Part shown: positions 8,594-16,799 of the stretch, piece after piece
Position numbering within the stretch: position 1 is the stretch's first letter
Layout: each line of letters begins with the position of its first letter
Source of the DNA: Enterobacter cloacae complex sp. R_G8
GTDB lineage: Bacteria; Pseudomonadota; Gammaproteobacteria; Enterobacterales; Enterobacteriaceae
Assembly: GCF_024599795.1 (NCBI RefSeq)
Contig: NZ_CP102246.1
Location: 992,001 to 1,056,000, forward strand
Reading direction: 5' to 3'
DNA length: 64,000 bases
Notes under the pieces: model-generated
The model's input: the letters and a program-made list of their open reading frames with translations, nothing else
Databases searched by the model: none
What the model was told of the DNA's origin: nothing
Position numbers and translations under genes: made by a program

Positions 8594-9634
8594 CTATTTA
8601 TCCGACGACGCCTGCCACAAATTCAACTCTCCATCCGTAACATGCTGATCAATGCGTATCAGCTCATCGTCCGTAAAGCGCAGGTTTTTCAGGGCCAGAA
8701 CGTTCTCTTCCAGCTGTTCCGGGCGGCTCGCGCCAATCAGCACGGACGTTACGCGCTCATCTTTCAGCAGCCAGCTCAGCGCCATCTGCGCCATTGTCTG
8801 TCCACGTGCCTGCGCCATCTCATTGAGCAAGCGCAGACTGTTCAGATTGGCGTCGGTCAGCATCTTCTGCGTCAGTCCGCGCACCTTGTTCCCCTCGCGC
8901 TGCATCCGTGAACCTTCAGGAATACCGTTGAGGTATTTTCCGGTCAGCAAACCCTGCGCCAGCGGGGTAAACGCAATACAGCCGGTACCGTTTTGCTTTA
9001 GCGTCTCCAGCAGGCCGGTTTTATCCACCCAGCGGTTAAGCAGGTTGTACGACGGCTGATGGATGAGCAGTGGTATTTTCCATTCGCGAAGCAGGTCAGC
9101 CATTTTCTGCGTGCGCGCCGTTGAATAGGACGAAATTCCGACATACAGCGCTTTACCGCTCTGTACCGCATGGGCCAGCGCGGCAGCGGTCTCTTCCATC
9201 GGCGTGTTCTCGTCCACGCGATGGGAATAGAAAATATCCACATATTCCAGACCCATACGCTTCAGGCTCTGGTCGAGGCTGGCGAGCAGATATTTGCGCG
9301 AGCCGCCCGAGCCATACGGCCCCGGCCACATGTCGTAACCCGCTTTGGTGGAGATAATCAGCTCGTCGCGATAAGCGGCAAAATCCTCCTGCAGCAGGCG
9401 ACCAAAGTTCTCTTCCGCGCTACCCGCAGGCGGGCCGTAGTTATTGGCAAGATCGAAATGGGTAATGCCGAGGTCGAAGGCTTTACGCAGCAGCGCACGC
9501 TGGGTATCGAGCGGCTGAACGTGGCCGAAGCTGTGCCACAGACCGAGCGACAGCGCAGGCAGGCGCAGGCCGCTTTTTCCGCAGTAACGGTACTGCATAT
9601 TTTCATAGCGGCCGGGGTTAGGGTGCCAGGACAT
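8594..9634 (-). CDS. gpr: L-glyceraldehyde 3-phosphate reductase (aldo/keto reductase) YghZ
   Basis: NADPH-dependent cytosolic aldo/keto reductase that in E. coli reduces L-glyceraldehyde 3-phosphate and methylglyoxal. The start is set at ATG 9634 (MSWHPNPGRYENMQYRYCGK), because AAAGGAGA lies just upstream and the 346-residue product then equals E. coli YghZ; a longer frame reaches 9679 with no good RBS. AKR motifs: FDLANNYGPPPGS-like region with catalytic Asp/Tyr, STKAGYDMWPGPYGSGG, and the C-terminal VTSVLIGASRPEQLEENV for cofactor binding. Also named yghZ. Confidence 0.95.
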   Translation of the reverse strand: MSWHPNPGRYENMQYRYCGKSGLRLPALSLGLWHSFGHVQPLDTQRALLRKAFDLGITHFDLANNYGPPAGSAEENFGRLLQEDFAAYRDELIISTKAGYDMWPGPYGSGGSRKYLLASLDQSLKRMGLEYVDIFYSHRVDENTPMEETAAALAHAVQSGKALYVGISSYSTARTQKMADLLREWKIPLLIHQPSYNLLNRWVDKTGLLETLKQNGTGCIAFTPLAQGLLTGKYLNGIPEGSRMQREGNKVRGLTQKMLTDANLNSLRLLNEMAQARGQTMAQMALSWLLKDERVTSVLIGASRPEQLEENVLALKNLRFTDDELIRIDQHVTDGELNLWQASSDK

Positions 9635-9801
9635 GATGTCTCCTTTCTTATCGATGAATTTTCGAAACAACGTTTTCATTCTCTGATTATCAAATCACAA
9701 ATCCTGTTGTTAAGCGATGTCGCGCCTGAAACGAGGGTTAAGCGTTAACCAGTGCTGTGGTACCTGTGAAGCCACGCTAATCAAAAATAATCACAAAAGG
9801 T

Positions 9802-9828
9802 TATAATTTCCCCATTTCCTGCCGATAA
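9802..9828 (+). promoter_or_regulatory. FliA (sigma-28) type promoter for the chemoreceptor
   Basis: GCCGATAA at 9821-9828 is a perfect sigma-28 -10 element. TATA at 9802-9805 (consensus TAAA) lies exactly 15 bp upstream. The MCP start codon is about 50 bp downstream. This places the receptor in the class III flagellar/chemotaxis regulon. Confidence 0.8.
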
Positions 9829-9880
9829 CGAGAGAAGCACTCGCCTCTGGGCGAATTCACCCTCACGGCAAGGAAGATTT

Positions 9881-11428
9881 ATGAATATGCTCCGTAATTT
9901 CACGATACGTTTCGTCATGCTGACGATCCTGGGGATCTTTTGTTTAATGTGGGCAGGCGTCGGGTTGTACAGCACCTGGTCCCTGTCCCGTGTTTCTGAT
10001 GGCAATGAAGTCGATCGCCAGCTGGTCAAACAGATGACCATTCTTAGCCAGGGCAACGATCAGTATTTTCGCTTTGTTACCCGTTTGAGCCGCGCGATGG
10101 AAGCCAAAGCCGCCGGCGGTACGCCGGATCTGGCCTCCGCGCAACAGGCGCTGGATAACATGGGCAAGAAACTGGCTGAGATGAAAGCAATCTCTCCCGG
10201 CCCGATGGATGAGCAGGTCTCTTCCCGGGTGATCAGCAGCTGGCAGGCGTTGCTGGAACAGGGCGTCACGCCACAAATGCAGCAGGCGAAGCTGGGCGCG
10301 CTGGACGGCTATCGCCAGCAGGCCAACAACGTCACGCCGCCGCTGAGCCGCGCGTTCGGGTCGGCGGCTGAGGCGTTCAATAACGCCGCCGCGAAAACGC
10401 TCGACAGCACTCGCGTGGTGGTGGACGGTCTGACCAGCATGACCCGCACGGTGATTATTGCCGCCACGATTGTCGGCCTGCTGATCCTGCTCTTCACCGA
10501 CCGTTACCTGGTGGCGATGCTGGTGAAACCGCTGGACAGAATACGTCAGCAGTTCCGCCAGATTGCACAGGGCGATCTCAGCCAGCCCATTGAACCGTTT
10601 GGCCGCAACTGTGTGGGACAGCTGGTTCCCTTGCTGAGCGCTATGCAGGACAGCCTGCGTGAAGCGGTCAGCACGATCCGCGCGGGCAGTGAAAATATCT
10701 GGCGCGGGGCGACGGAGATCTCCAGCGGTAACAACGATCTCTCCTCCCGTACCGAAGAGCAGGCTGCCGCGCTGGAAGAGACGGCGGCCAGCATGGAGCA
10801 ACTCACTGCCACGGTGAAGCTGAACGCCGAAAGCGCACGTCAGGCAAGCCAGCTGGCCGATGTGGCATCGACCACGGCCAGCCGCGGTGGCTCGCTGGTG
10901 GAGGAGGTGGTGACCACCATGAGCGGTATTTCCGACAGCTCGAAGAAAATTGCTGAAATCACCACCGTGATTAACAGTATCGCCTTCCAGACCAATATCC
11001 TGGCGCTCAACGCAGCAGTGGAAGCGGCGCGTGCGGGTGAGCAAGGCCGTGGTTTTGCCGTGGTGGCAGGTGAGGTGCGTAATCTGGCCAGCCGCAGCGC
11101 CAACGCGGCGAAAGAGATTGAAGGGCTGATTGCCGATTCCGTTGCTCGCGTCGAGCAGGGGGCTCAACTGGTGAACGACACGGGAACCACGATGGAAGCG
11201 ATTCTGCGCGATGTGACGGAAGTGACCACCATCATGAAGCAGATTGCGTCAGCCTCTGAGGAACAAAGCAAGGGCATTTCTCAGGTCGGGGTTGCCATTA
11301 CGCAGATGGACGGTGTGACCCAGCAAAACGCCTCGCTGGTGGAGCAGGTCTCCGCCGCGGCTGCGGCGCTTGAGCGTCAGACTGAAGAGCTTCAGCGTTC
11401 GGTGCAGAAATTCCGCCTCACGGCATAA
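9881..11428 (+). CDS. Methyl-accepting chemotaxis protein
   Basis: A 515-residue transmembrane chemoreceptor. TM1 is at about residues 10-31, followed by a periplasmic four-helix-type ligand domain (~32-185), TM2 at about 188-206 ([16 protein letters not shown]), HAMP (~208-262) and the methylation/signalling region with the hairpin tip [32 protein letters not shown]. Methylation-type Glu/Gln clusters flank it ([18 protein letters not shown]). The C-terminus ends QKFRLTA and lacks the NWETF-type CheR-docking pentapeptide, so it behaves as a low-abundance-type receptor. The periplasmic ligand cannot be named from sequence. Confidence 0.93.
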   Translation: MNMLRNFTIRFVMLTILGIFCLMWAGVGLYSTWSLSRVSDGNEVDRQLVKQMTILSQGNDQYFRFVTRLSRAMEAKAAGGTPDLASAQQALDNMGKKLAEMKAISPGPMDEQVSSRVISSWQALLEQGVTPQMQQAKLGALDGYRQQANNVTPPLSRAFGSAAEAFNNAAAKTLDSTRVVVDGLTSMTRTVIIAATIVGLLILLFTDRYLVAMLVKPLDRIRQQFRQIAQGDLSQPIEPFGRNCVGQLVPLLSAMQDSLREAVSTIRAGSENIWRGATEISSGNNDLSSRTEEQAAALEETAASMEQLTATVKLNAESARQASQLADVASTTASRGGSLVEEVVTTMSGISDSSKKIAEITTVINSIAFQTNILALNAAVEAARAGEQGRGFAVVAGEVRNLASRSANAAKEIEGLIADSVARVEQGAQLVNDTGTTMEAILRDVTEVTTIMKQIASASEEQSKGISQVGVAITQMDGVTQQNASLVEQVSAAAAALERQTEELQRSVQKFRLTA

Positions 11429-11433
11429 CGCGC

Positions 11434-11456
11434 AAAGGCCGCCTCGTGCGGCCTTT
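11434..11456. terminator. Bidirectional intrinsic terminator
   Basis: AAAGGCCGC (11434-11442) and GCGGCCTTT (11448-11456) form a 9-bp perfect stem with a 5-nt loop, carrying A/T runs on both sides. It lies between the convergent MCP and tetR genes. Confidence 0.8.
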
Positions 11457-11469
11457 CACGGGATTGCAC

Positions 11470-12060
11470 TCAGGAAGGTGGCAGCACGCTAAGGGCCTGA
11501 TTAACCGCCGCCTGCAATCGCGATGGCGGAACGCCATCCCGGGCCTGTACCGACAAACCGTGTAAGAAGATGGCAAAAAAGTCTCCCAGGCTGTCTGCAT
11601 CGGTGGTGTCCGGCAGTTCACCGTTATGCACGGCCTGACGCAGATGGTCGATGATCTGCTGTGTGCGCTGCAGGCGATGCTGTGCCAGCCAGGTTTTGAT
11701 CGTCTCATTTTCCGCACTGACGCTGGCTGCGGAGGCGACCACCATGCATCCTTGCGGTAAATCCGGATGACAGTACAGGTGTACGGCATCCATCAGCAGC
11801 GTCTGGATTGTCTCCCGCACGTTGCTCCCGGTGGCTAAGGCCCGGTCCGCAAAGCCGCCTTCCTGTTTTTCATAATCGGCAATGGCTTCCCGAAAGAGCT
11901 GCTCTTTTGAACCGAACGCCTTATAAATACGCGCCGATGCAATGCCCAGCTCTGCCACCAGATCCGACATTGAGGTGCCTTCATAACCCTGTCGCCAGAA
12001 CAGGTTGCGCGCTTTGATAAGCGCCTGGTCACGATCGAACTGGCGCGGTCTGCCTGCCAT
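11470..12060 (-). CDS. TetR/AcrR-family transcriptional repressor
   Basis: A 196-residue TetR-family regulator. The N-terminal helix-turn-helix (residues ~8-55) reads KARNLFWRQGYEGTSMSDLVAELGI, then ARIYKAFGSKEQLFREAI. The C-terminal ligand domain resembles the AcrR/YxaF-like C-terminal families (LPQGCMVVASAASV). It is divergent from an isomerase-hydrolase operon and separated from it by a perfect 16-bp inverted repeat, its likely operator. The inducer is unknown. Confidence 0.9.
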   Translation of the reverse strand: MAGRPRQFDRDQALIKARNLFWRQGYEGTSMSDLVAELGIASARIYKAFGSKEQLFREAIADYEKQEGGFADRALATGSNVRETIQTLLMDAVHLYCHPDLPQGCMVVASAASVSAENETIKTWLAQHRLQRTQQIIDHLRQAVHNGELPDTTDADSLGDFFAIFLHGLSVQARDGVPPSRLQAAVNQALSVLPPS

Positions 12061-12160
12061 TTTGTTGCTCCGGTTGCTCCTGAATTCAGTGAAACAGGAT
12101 CGCTTAAATCCTCTGGATTACCAACGAATTTATAATTTTCGCTTGCGGTTATCCGGCTTT

Positions 12161-12196
12161 ACTCCTATTGTTTGTCAATCGACAAACAATAGGAGT
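12161..12196. promoter_or_regulatory. Palindromic operator overlapping the ribosome binding site
   Basis: ACTCCTATTGTTTGTC (12161-12176) and GACAAACAATAGGAGT (12181-12196) form a perfect 16-bp inverted repeat around the 4-nt spacer AATC. The right arm contains the AGGAG ribosome binding site of the gene starting at 12202. It is the obvious target for the divergent TetR repressor. A possible -10 TATTGT (12166-12171) lies inside the left arm with TTGCGG 16 bp upstream, so repressor binding would cover the promoter. Confidence 0.85.
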
Positions 12197-12201
12197 ATAC
12201 G

Positions 12202-13257
12202 ATGAAAACCCTCAAAGGTCCCTCTCTCCATCTTGCTCAGTTCAGTGATGATGCGGCCCCATTCAATAGTTTGCCTGCGATAGCCCGGTGGGCGGCGGAA
12301 ACGGGGTTTAGCGCACTGCAAATCCCGGCATGGGATCGCCGTCTGTTTGACGTGGCGACGGCGGCAGAAAGCCAGACCTACTGCGACGATCTGACCGGCA
12401 TGCTGGCGGAACATGGCCTGGTGGTGAGTGAACTGACCAGCCATATCTTCGGCCAGCTGATGGCGGTACATCCCGCTTACGACAGCTTATGCGACAGCTT
12501 TGCGCCACCGGAAGTACACGGCAATTCGCACGCCCGCGGCGAATGGGCGCGGCAACAGCTGCTGATGGCGGTCAAGGCTTCCGCCCGGCTGGGCCTCAGC
12601 GATCTGGGTACCTTCTCTGGCTCGCTGGCGTGGCCCTACCTGTTCCCGTTCCCGCAGCGTCCGGAAGGGTTAATTGAAACTGCCTTTGACGAACTGGCCA
12701 GACGCTGGATGCCGGTGCTCAACGCCTGTGATGAGCACGGGATTAATCTCTGCTATGAGATCCACCCCAGTGAAGATCTGCACGATGGCGTGTCGTTTGA
12801 AATGTTTTATCAGCGGGTAAACGAGCATCCCCGCTGCCGGGTGCTTTTTGACCCCAGCCACATGGTGCTCCAGCAGCTTAACTACCTGGAGTTTATTGAT
12901 ATCTATAAGGACGTGATCACCATGTTCCACGTGAAAGACGCTGAATTTAATCCGACCGGTCGTCAGGGGATTTATGGTGGCTACCAGTCATGGATTGACC
13001 GGGCAGGACGCTTTCGCTCACTGGGTGACGGGCAGGTGGATTTCAACGCTATCTTTTCGAAACTGACCCAATACGATTATGCCGGCTGGGCAACGCTTGA
13101 ATGGGAGTGCTGCCTGAAAAACCCGCAGGATGGTGCCCGAGAAGGGGCTGCATTCATCCGCGACCACATTATCCACATCACCGATAAAGTCTTCGATGAT
13201 TTCGCCGGTGCGCCGGTTAACCATCAGCAAATCAACGCCTTACTCGGCATTCGCTAA
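12202..13257 (+). CDS. Sugar phosphate isomerase/epimerase (xylose isomerase-like TIM barrel)
   Basis: A 351-residue protein of the AP-endonuclease-2/xylose isomerase-like TIM barrel superfamily. Likely metal ligands can be seen in order: Glu in LCYEIHPSEDLHDG, Asp/His in VLFDPSHMVLQQL, His/Asp in MFHVKDAEFNPTG and Glu in ATLEWECCLKNP. It is therefore a divalent-metal isomerase or epimerase of a sugar or polyol; the substrate cannot be assigned. The RBS AGGAG lies in the TetR operator palindrome. It is the first gene of an operon with two alpha/beta hydrolases. Confidence 0.88.
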   Translation: MKTLKGPSLHLAQFSDDAAPFNSLPAIARWAAETGFSALQIPAWDRRLFDVATAAESQTYCDDLTGMLAEHGLVVSELTSHIFGQLMAVHPAYDSLCDSFAPPEVHGNSHARGEWARQQLLMAVKASARLGLSDLGTFSGSLAWPYLFPFPQRPEGLIETAFDELARRWMPVLNACDEHGINLCYEIHPSEDLHDGVSFEMFYQRVNEHPRCRVLFDPSHMVLQQLNYLEFIDIYKDVITMFHVKDAEFNPTGRQGIYGGYQSWIDRAGRFRSLGDGQVDFNAIFSKLTQYDYAGWATLEWECCLKNPQDGAREGAAFIRDHIIHITDKVFDDFAGAPVNHQQINALLGIR

Positions 13258-13281
13258 GCCGCGACATTACAGGGAGTCCCA

Positions 13282-14178
13282 ATGGAACAACAATTCAGTG
13301 AGATCCTGCCTGCGGATCTCAGGGCAGAACACGTCTATACGAAAGTAAACGGCCAGCGCATCCACTGCGTCGTGGCGGGGAAAGGTCAACCGGTATTACT
13401 GATACCCGGCTGGCCGCAGACCTGGTATACCTGGCGCTATGTCATGCGCGCGCTGGCAGCGGCGGGTTTTAAGGCGATAGCGGTTGATCCTCCGGGCATG
13501 GGTGAATCAGACAAACCCCGCGACGGCTATGACACCGGACGTGTCGGTGCCACGCTGCATACGATGATGGCACAACTGGGGCATTCGCATTACCGCATTG
13601 TGGGCCACGATATCGGTATGTGGGTTGGCTATGCCATGGCGAGCGATTTTCCTCAGGCGATAGAACGGCTTGTGCTGACAGAAGCGGTTATCCCAGGACT
13701 GGCACCGCCACCACCGATTTTTGTCGCACCGGAAGAGAACATCTTTCTCTGGCACTTCATGTTTAATCAGCTGGCGGATTTACCTGAAACCCTGACCAGC
13801 GGACGTGAATCACAGTATCTCAGCTATATTTTCGACCGCTGGTCGCATCGTCGTGAACGGGTCGCTGCAGAGGTGTATATCACCGCCTATTCGACTCCCG
13901 GCGGATTGCGTGCCGGCTTCGACTATTATCGCGCTATCCCGGAAACTATCCGGCAGAACCAGCGCCGTGCGCAAACGCCTTTAACCATGCCGGTGTTAAC
14001 GGTGGGGGCTGAACACGCCACGCGTGATGCACCGTTGATAACTCTGGAGGGCAATGCCCTCGATCTGCGTGGCGAGACGGTGGCCGACTGCGGGCATTTT
14101 ATTACCGAAGAGTGTCATGAGGCGTTTATTGAGCTGATCGTGCCGTTTCTGGCTGAGGGCACTCACTATGCCGCTTGA
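13282..14178 (+). CDS. Alpha/beta hydrolase (epoxide hydrolase / haloalkane dehalogenase-like)
   Basis: A 298-residue alpha/beta hydrolase. The oxyanion-hole motif is IPGWPQTWYTW, the nucleophile elbow GHDIGMWVGYAMA has Asp as nucleophile as in epoxide hydrolases, and the C-terminal catalytic His is in VADCGHFITEEC. RBS AGGGAG precedes ATG 13282, 24 bp after the isomerase gene. Its end overlaps the next gene by 11 bp, so they are translationally coupled. The substrate is unknown; an ester, lactone or epoxide linked to the sugar handled by the isomerase is possible. Confidence 0.88.
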   Translation: MEQQFSEILPADLRAEHVYTKVNGQRIHCVVAGKGQPVLLIPGWPQTWYTWRYVMRALAAAGFKAIAVDPPGMGESDKPRDGYDTGRVGATLHTMMAQLGHSHYRIVGHDIGMWVGYAMASDFPQAIERLVLTEAVIPGLAPPPPIFVAPEENIFLWHFMFNQLADLPETLTSGRESQYLSYIFDRWSHRRERVAAEVYITAYSTPGGLRAGFDYYRAIPETIRQNQRRAQTPLTMPVLTVGAEHATRDAPLITLEGNALDLRGETVADCGHFITEECHEAFIELIVPFLAEGTHYAA

Positions 14179-15070
14179 TCCGCATATTGCTGATTTTCTG
14201 GCTGCGTCATCGGGCGCGCCGCAACCTGCCTCGTTAGCCGAAATGCGAGCCGCGACTGAAGCGGATTTGCTGCGGCTGCAGGGAGAAGCTGAATTACGCG
14301 ATGACATGCAGGATTACGTAGTCATCGCCGATGATGGTTACGCCATTGCCCTTCGTGTTTATACCCCCGCCGCCTCAAACACGGAAATGGCGCAGCCTGC
14401 GATGCTGTTTGCTCACGGCGGTGGCTGGTGTCTGGGCTCGCTGACGCTGTACGATCGGCCCTGTCAGGCACTGGCTAATGCCACCGGTCGGAAAATACTC
14501 TCGGTGGATTACCGGCTGGCACCAGAGTATCCCTTCCCGCGACCATTAGAAGATATTTATCAGGCGCTCTGCTGGGTCAGCGATCATGCCGCGCTTTTAG
14601 ACATTGATGCCAGTCGTCTGGCGGTGGGGGGCGATAGCGCAGGCGGGAACCTTGCTGCAGCGGCAACTCTGCTGGCCCGGGATCGCAGCGGACCTCACAT
14701 TGAGCATCAGTTGCTGCTGTACCCGGCGTTAAGCCGCGGAATGTCGAGCGAAAGCTACCGTGAATTTGCTGAAGGGTATTATTTAACGCGTGATGCGATG
14801 GTGTTTTGCTGGGAAAACTATCTGGGAGAACGTCGACATCCGTATGCCGAGCCGCTGCATATGGTCTCGCTGAGAGGGTTACCGCCAGCAACCATCCTGA
14901 GTTGTGAATATGATCCCCTGCGCGATGAGGCGGAGCAATATGCGTTGCGGCTTGAGGAGGCGGGGGTGCCTGTACGCTGTGAACGGTTAGCGGGCATGGT
15001 GCACGCCTGTATTCATATGTCAGGGTTAACGCCCGCGGCACGTCGGGTGTTTGAACGGGCTTGTATATAG
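14168..15070 (+). CDS. Alpha/beta hydrolase-3 family (HSL-type) esterase
   Basis: A 300-residue hormone-sensitive-lipase-type esterase. The oxyanion-hole motif HGGGW is in LFAHGGGWCLGSL near residue 80, the nucleophile elbow is GGDSAGGNLAAAA (Ser in GDSAG), the acid residue is likely Asp in SCEYDPLRDEAEQYA, and the His is in MVHACIHMSG. It overlaps the preceding hydrolase by 11 bp and ends the operon before a long perfect hairpin. An acetyl- or acyl-esterase role is likely; the substrate is unknown. Confidence 0.9.
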   Translation: MPLDPHIADFLAASSGAPQPASLAEMRAATEADLLRLQGEAELRDDMQDYVVIADDGYAIALRVYTPAASNTEMAQPAMLFAHGGGWCLGSLTLYDRPCQALANATGRKILSVDYRLAPEYPFPRPLEDIYQALCWVSDHAALLDIDASRLAVGGDSAGGNLAAAATLLARDRSGPHIEHQLLLYPALSRGMSSESYREFAEGYYLTRDAMVFCWENYLGERRHPYAEPLHMVSLRGLPPATILSCEYDPLRDEAEQYALRLEEAGVPVRCERLAGMVHACIHMSGLTPAARRVFERACI

Positions 15071-15074
15071 TTCA

Positions 15075-15109
15075 GAGTAGGGCTCCGTTTTCCAAACGGA
15101 GCCCTACTC
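15075..15109 (+). terminator. Long perfect hairpin after the hydrolase operon
   Basis: A 16-bp perfect stem, GAGTAGGGCTCCGTTT (15075-15090) with AAACGGAGCCCTACTC (15094-15109), has a 3-nt loop. A weak T-rich stretch (TTTCAGTATCTTTT) follows, so it is probably the operon terminator although the U-tract is interrupted. Confidence 0.65.
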
Positions 15110-15263
15110 ATTTCAGTATCTTTTCCTCCGAAATTTTCCTTCGGCACATCCGGGATCGTGCTTTGGGGCAATTCAGTTTCCAAATTTTTCCTTTAAAGCA
15201 GGGTTGCCTATCTCCGGGAGCGCGATAAGCTTTGACGGGTGTTTTTCAGTCAGGATGAGAGAA

Positions 15264-16070
15264 ATGGATATAATTCTCCCGGGGAACAAGAGCCAGACAC
15301 GAGTCTGGGCAGAAACTATGATTAATCTGGAGGCCCGCAAACTTGTCAATACAGCCAACGTTGTTGGCGCCAGACATCTGGGCGACGGGTTAACGCGCCT
15401 CAAATTCATTGATGAAATTAAATCTGTCATTAATGGCGAGTTTGAACGAGCCCGGCGGGCAAGGTCCGACGAGGAGTGCATGGCTTGCCTGCGTAACTTG
15501 CAGACTGAAAACAGCAGTCTGCTTGAGCAGAGCCGTCAGCTCCAGACCGGTTACGCGAAACTGTATGCACAGATCAAATACGTCAGGGATGAAAACCGGA
15601 TGGTCGGTTATGTGATCTCCGGCGTTAAAGTGGTGCTGGCAGGTATGCAGGGCGTGTTTGGCTTCGTGCTGACCTCCTCAATGACCCCCGTAGGCGTTCT
15701 TGCCGGTGCTATTCTGATTATCGACGCGACTAATACTATTACCCGTGAAGTTGGTCGTCAGTTCCTGAATGAGCCTGACACGCAGGGCATGTTTGGTGAT
15801 AGCGCGATGAACATCGCTGAATTCATGGGATTTGAACAATCAACAGGGTTGGGGATTTATAATGGGATAGCGCTAGCAGGCAATATATATAGTATCTATG
15901 GATTGATGGCCAGACCCGGAACATGGCGTCTGTTTAACTATATCAGTACCGATTTTTACCGGAAAATCGACACCATGTCCCGGGGTAAACTGACAATGAA
16001 AATTGTAGGCTGGGGGGTAAAAGCTAAGGTTGTGTTCGATCTGATCACTTCGGATGATGCGGGGAAATGA
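15264..16070 (+). CDS. DUF4225-like protein, copy A (putative toxin/effector)
   Basis: A 268-residue protein resembling DUF4225 family members (recognised from memory, not searched). A charged helical N-terminal half (WAETMINLEARKLVNTAN; ARRARSDEECMACL) precedes hydrophobic segments near residues 113-155 (VGYVISGVKVVLAG; MTPVGVLAGAILIID). The C-terminal domain has RPGTWRLFNY and KLTMKIVGWGVKAKVVFDL. ATG 15264 is chosen because AGGA lies 8 nt upstream and the paralogue at 35038-35856 also starts with MD; an upstream frame reaches 15204. It has no signal peptide. The 3' end overlaps the opposing small membrane gene by 26 bp. A membrane-active antibacterial protein is a guess from architecture. 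Confidence 0.75.
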   Translation: MDIILPGNKSQTRVWAETMINLEARKLVNTANVVGARHLGDGLTRLKFIDEIKSVINGEFERARRARSDEECMACLRNLQTENSSLLEQSRQLQTGYAKLYAQIKYVRDENRMVGYVISGVKVVLAGMQGVFGFVLTSSMTPVGVLAGAILIIDATNTITREVGRQFLNEPDTQGMFGDSAMNIAEFMGFEQSTGLGIYNGIALAGNIYSIYGLMARPGTWRLFNYISTDFYRKIDTMSRGKLTMKIVGWGVKAKVVFDLITSDDAGK

Positions 16071-16374
16071 GCGTTTTCCTGCGGTAAAGCCATGATTTAT
16101 AGGCCAACTTCAAAGGCATGGTGACTGTAAACAGTGTGCCAAGAAGCACAACGGCCACACCAAAGGAAATGGCATGCATCCTCGAGCCAACCAACAGTGT
16201 GGTCACGAAAATCAACACCATTACTGAAAGAACCCAAATAAGGGCCTTAAAACGGTTTGCCAGATCATTCAGCAGGGTATCCATCTCCGTACCCGTTTTA
16301 GCTGAACTGTCCTGCAATCGGACAATTTCATCTTCTCTGAAACCGTGATTCATCAGATCATTTTTATGGTTCAT
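16045..16374 (-). CDS. Small two-helix membrane protein, copy A (putative immunity partner)
   Basis: A 109-residue protein. A charged N-terminal region (GFREDEIVRL; LLNDLANRFKA) is followed by two hydrophobic helices at about residues 47-66 and 69-88, and a basic tail LAYKSWLYRRKTL. Its homologue at 34734-35060 shares the N-terminal GF motif at the same residues, LANRFKA and YKSWxYR. It converges on the DUF4225-like gene and overlaps it by 26 bp. AAAAGGAGG-type RBS (GGAGGTAAG) precedes the ATG. The membrane-immunity role is inferred from pairing and topology. Confidence 0.75.
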   Translation of the reverse strand: MNHKNDLMNHGFREDEIVRLQDSSAKTGTEMDTLLNDLANRFKALIWVLSVMVLIFVTTLLVGSRMHAISFGVAVVLLGTLFTVTMPLKLAYKSWLYRRKTLISPHHPK

Positions 16375-16516
16375 GCTTACCTCCTTTTCCCTGCGGGAAG
16401 TTTAACACGCCCTGCGGCAATAACCAGTTAAGCCCGATCGGCAACCTGGAAGGAGGCCCGCCAGAAAATCTGGAAACATCATCATACCAGTTCGAAAAGC
16501 AGAACTACGGCATTTA

Positions 16517-16639
16517 TCAGTGCGTCGCTTCACCAATCGCCGCGCCGGCTACCGCACCGGCGGCGGTTTTGTCCATCGCCATGCCTGAGGTAGAAAAAAG
16601 GAGGATGCTGATCACCAGCGCTGTATTGATTGATTTCAT
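16517..16639 (-). CDS. Small exported protein with Gly/Ala-rich tail (40 aa)
   Basis: A 40-residue protein starting at ATG 16639 with AAGGA 7 nt upstream; the frame extends to 16711 without a better start. A signal peptide covers residues 1-21 (NTALVISILLFSTSGMA, cleavage after AMA/GMA). The mature part is only about 19 residues, DKTAAGAVAGAAIGEATH, with small-residue periodicity like a glycine-zipper. It may be a truncated member of the short glycine-zipper exported protein group. The start and signal peptide are well supported; the function is unknown. Confidence 0.6.
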   Translation of the reverse strand: MKSINTALVISILLFSTSGMAMDKTAAGAVAGAAIGEATH

Positions 16640-16799
16640 AACAAATCCTTTGTGACTGCTGTCGGTTGAAACGTCGCTTCTCGCCGTCTGGCTGGAGAAA
16701 AACGTCCGCATAGAGCCAGTAATACCGGCCCATCCCTTAAGCTAATCATGCCCTGGGCAAGGATTTGCCTGGCCGGGCGGTTACCCGCCCGGCAGTGCA

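Noticed and set aside
16384..16516. Plus-strand frame reading as LSPIGNLEGGPPENLETSSY
   Set aside because: It looks like a possible gene end, but has no start or family match and runs on antisense through the small exported gene. Too little to call a remnant.
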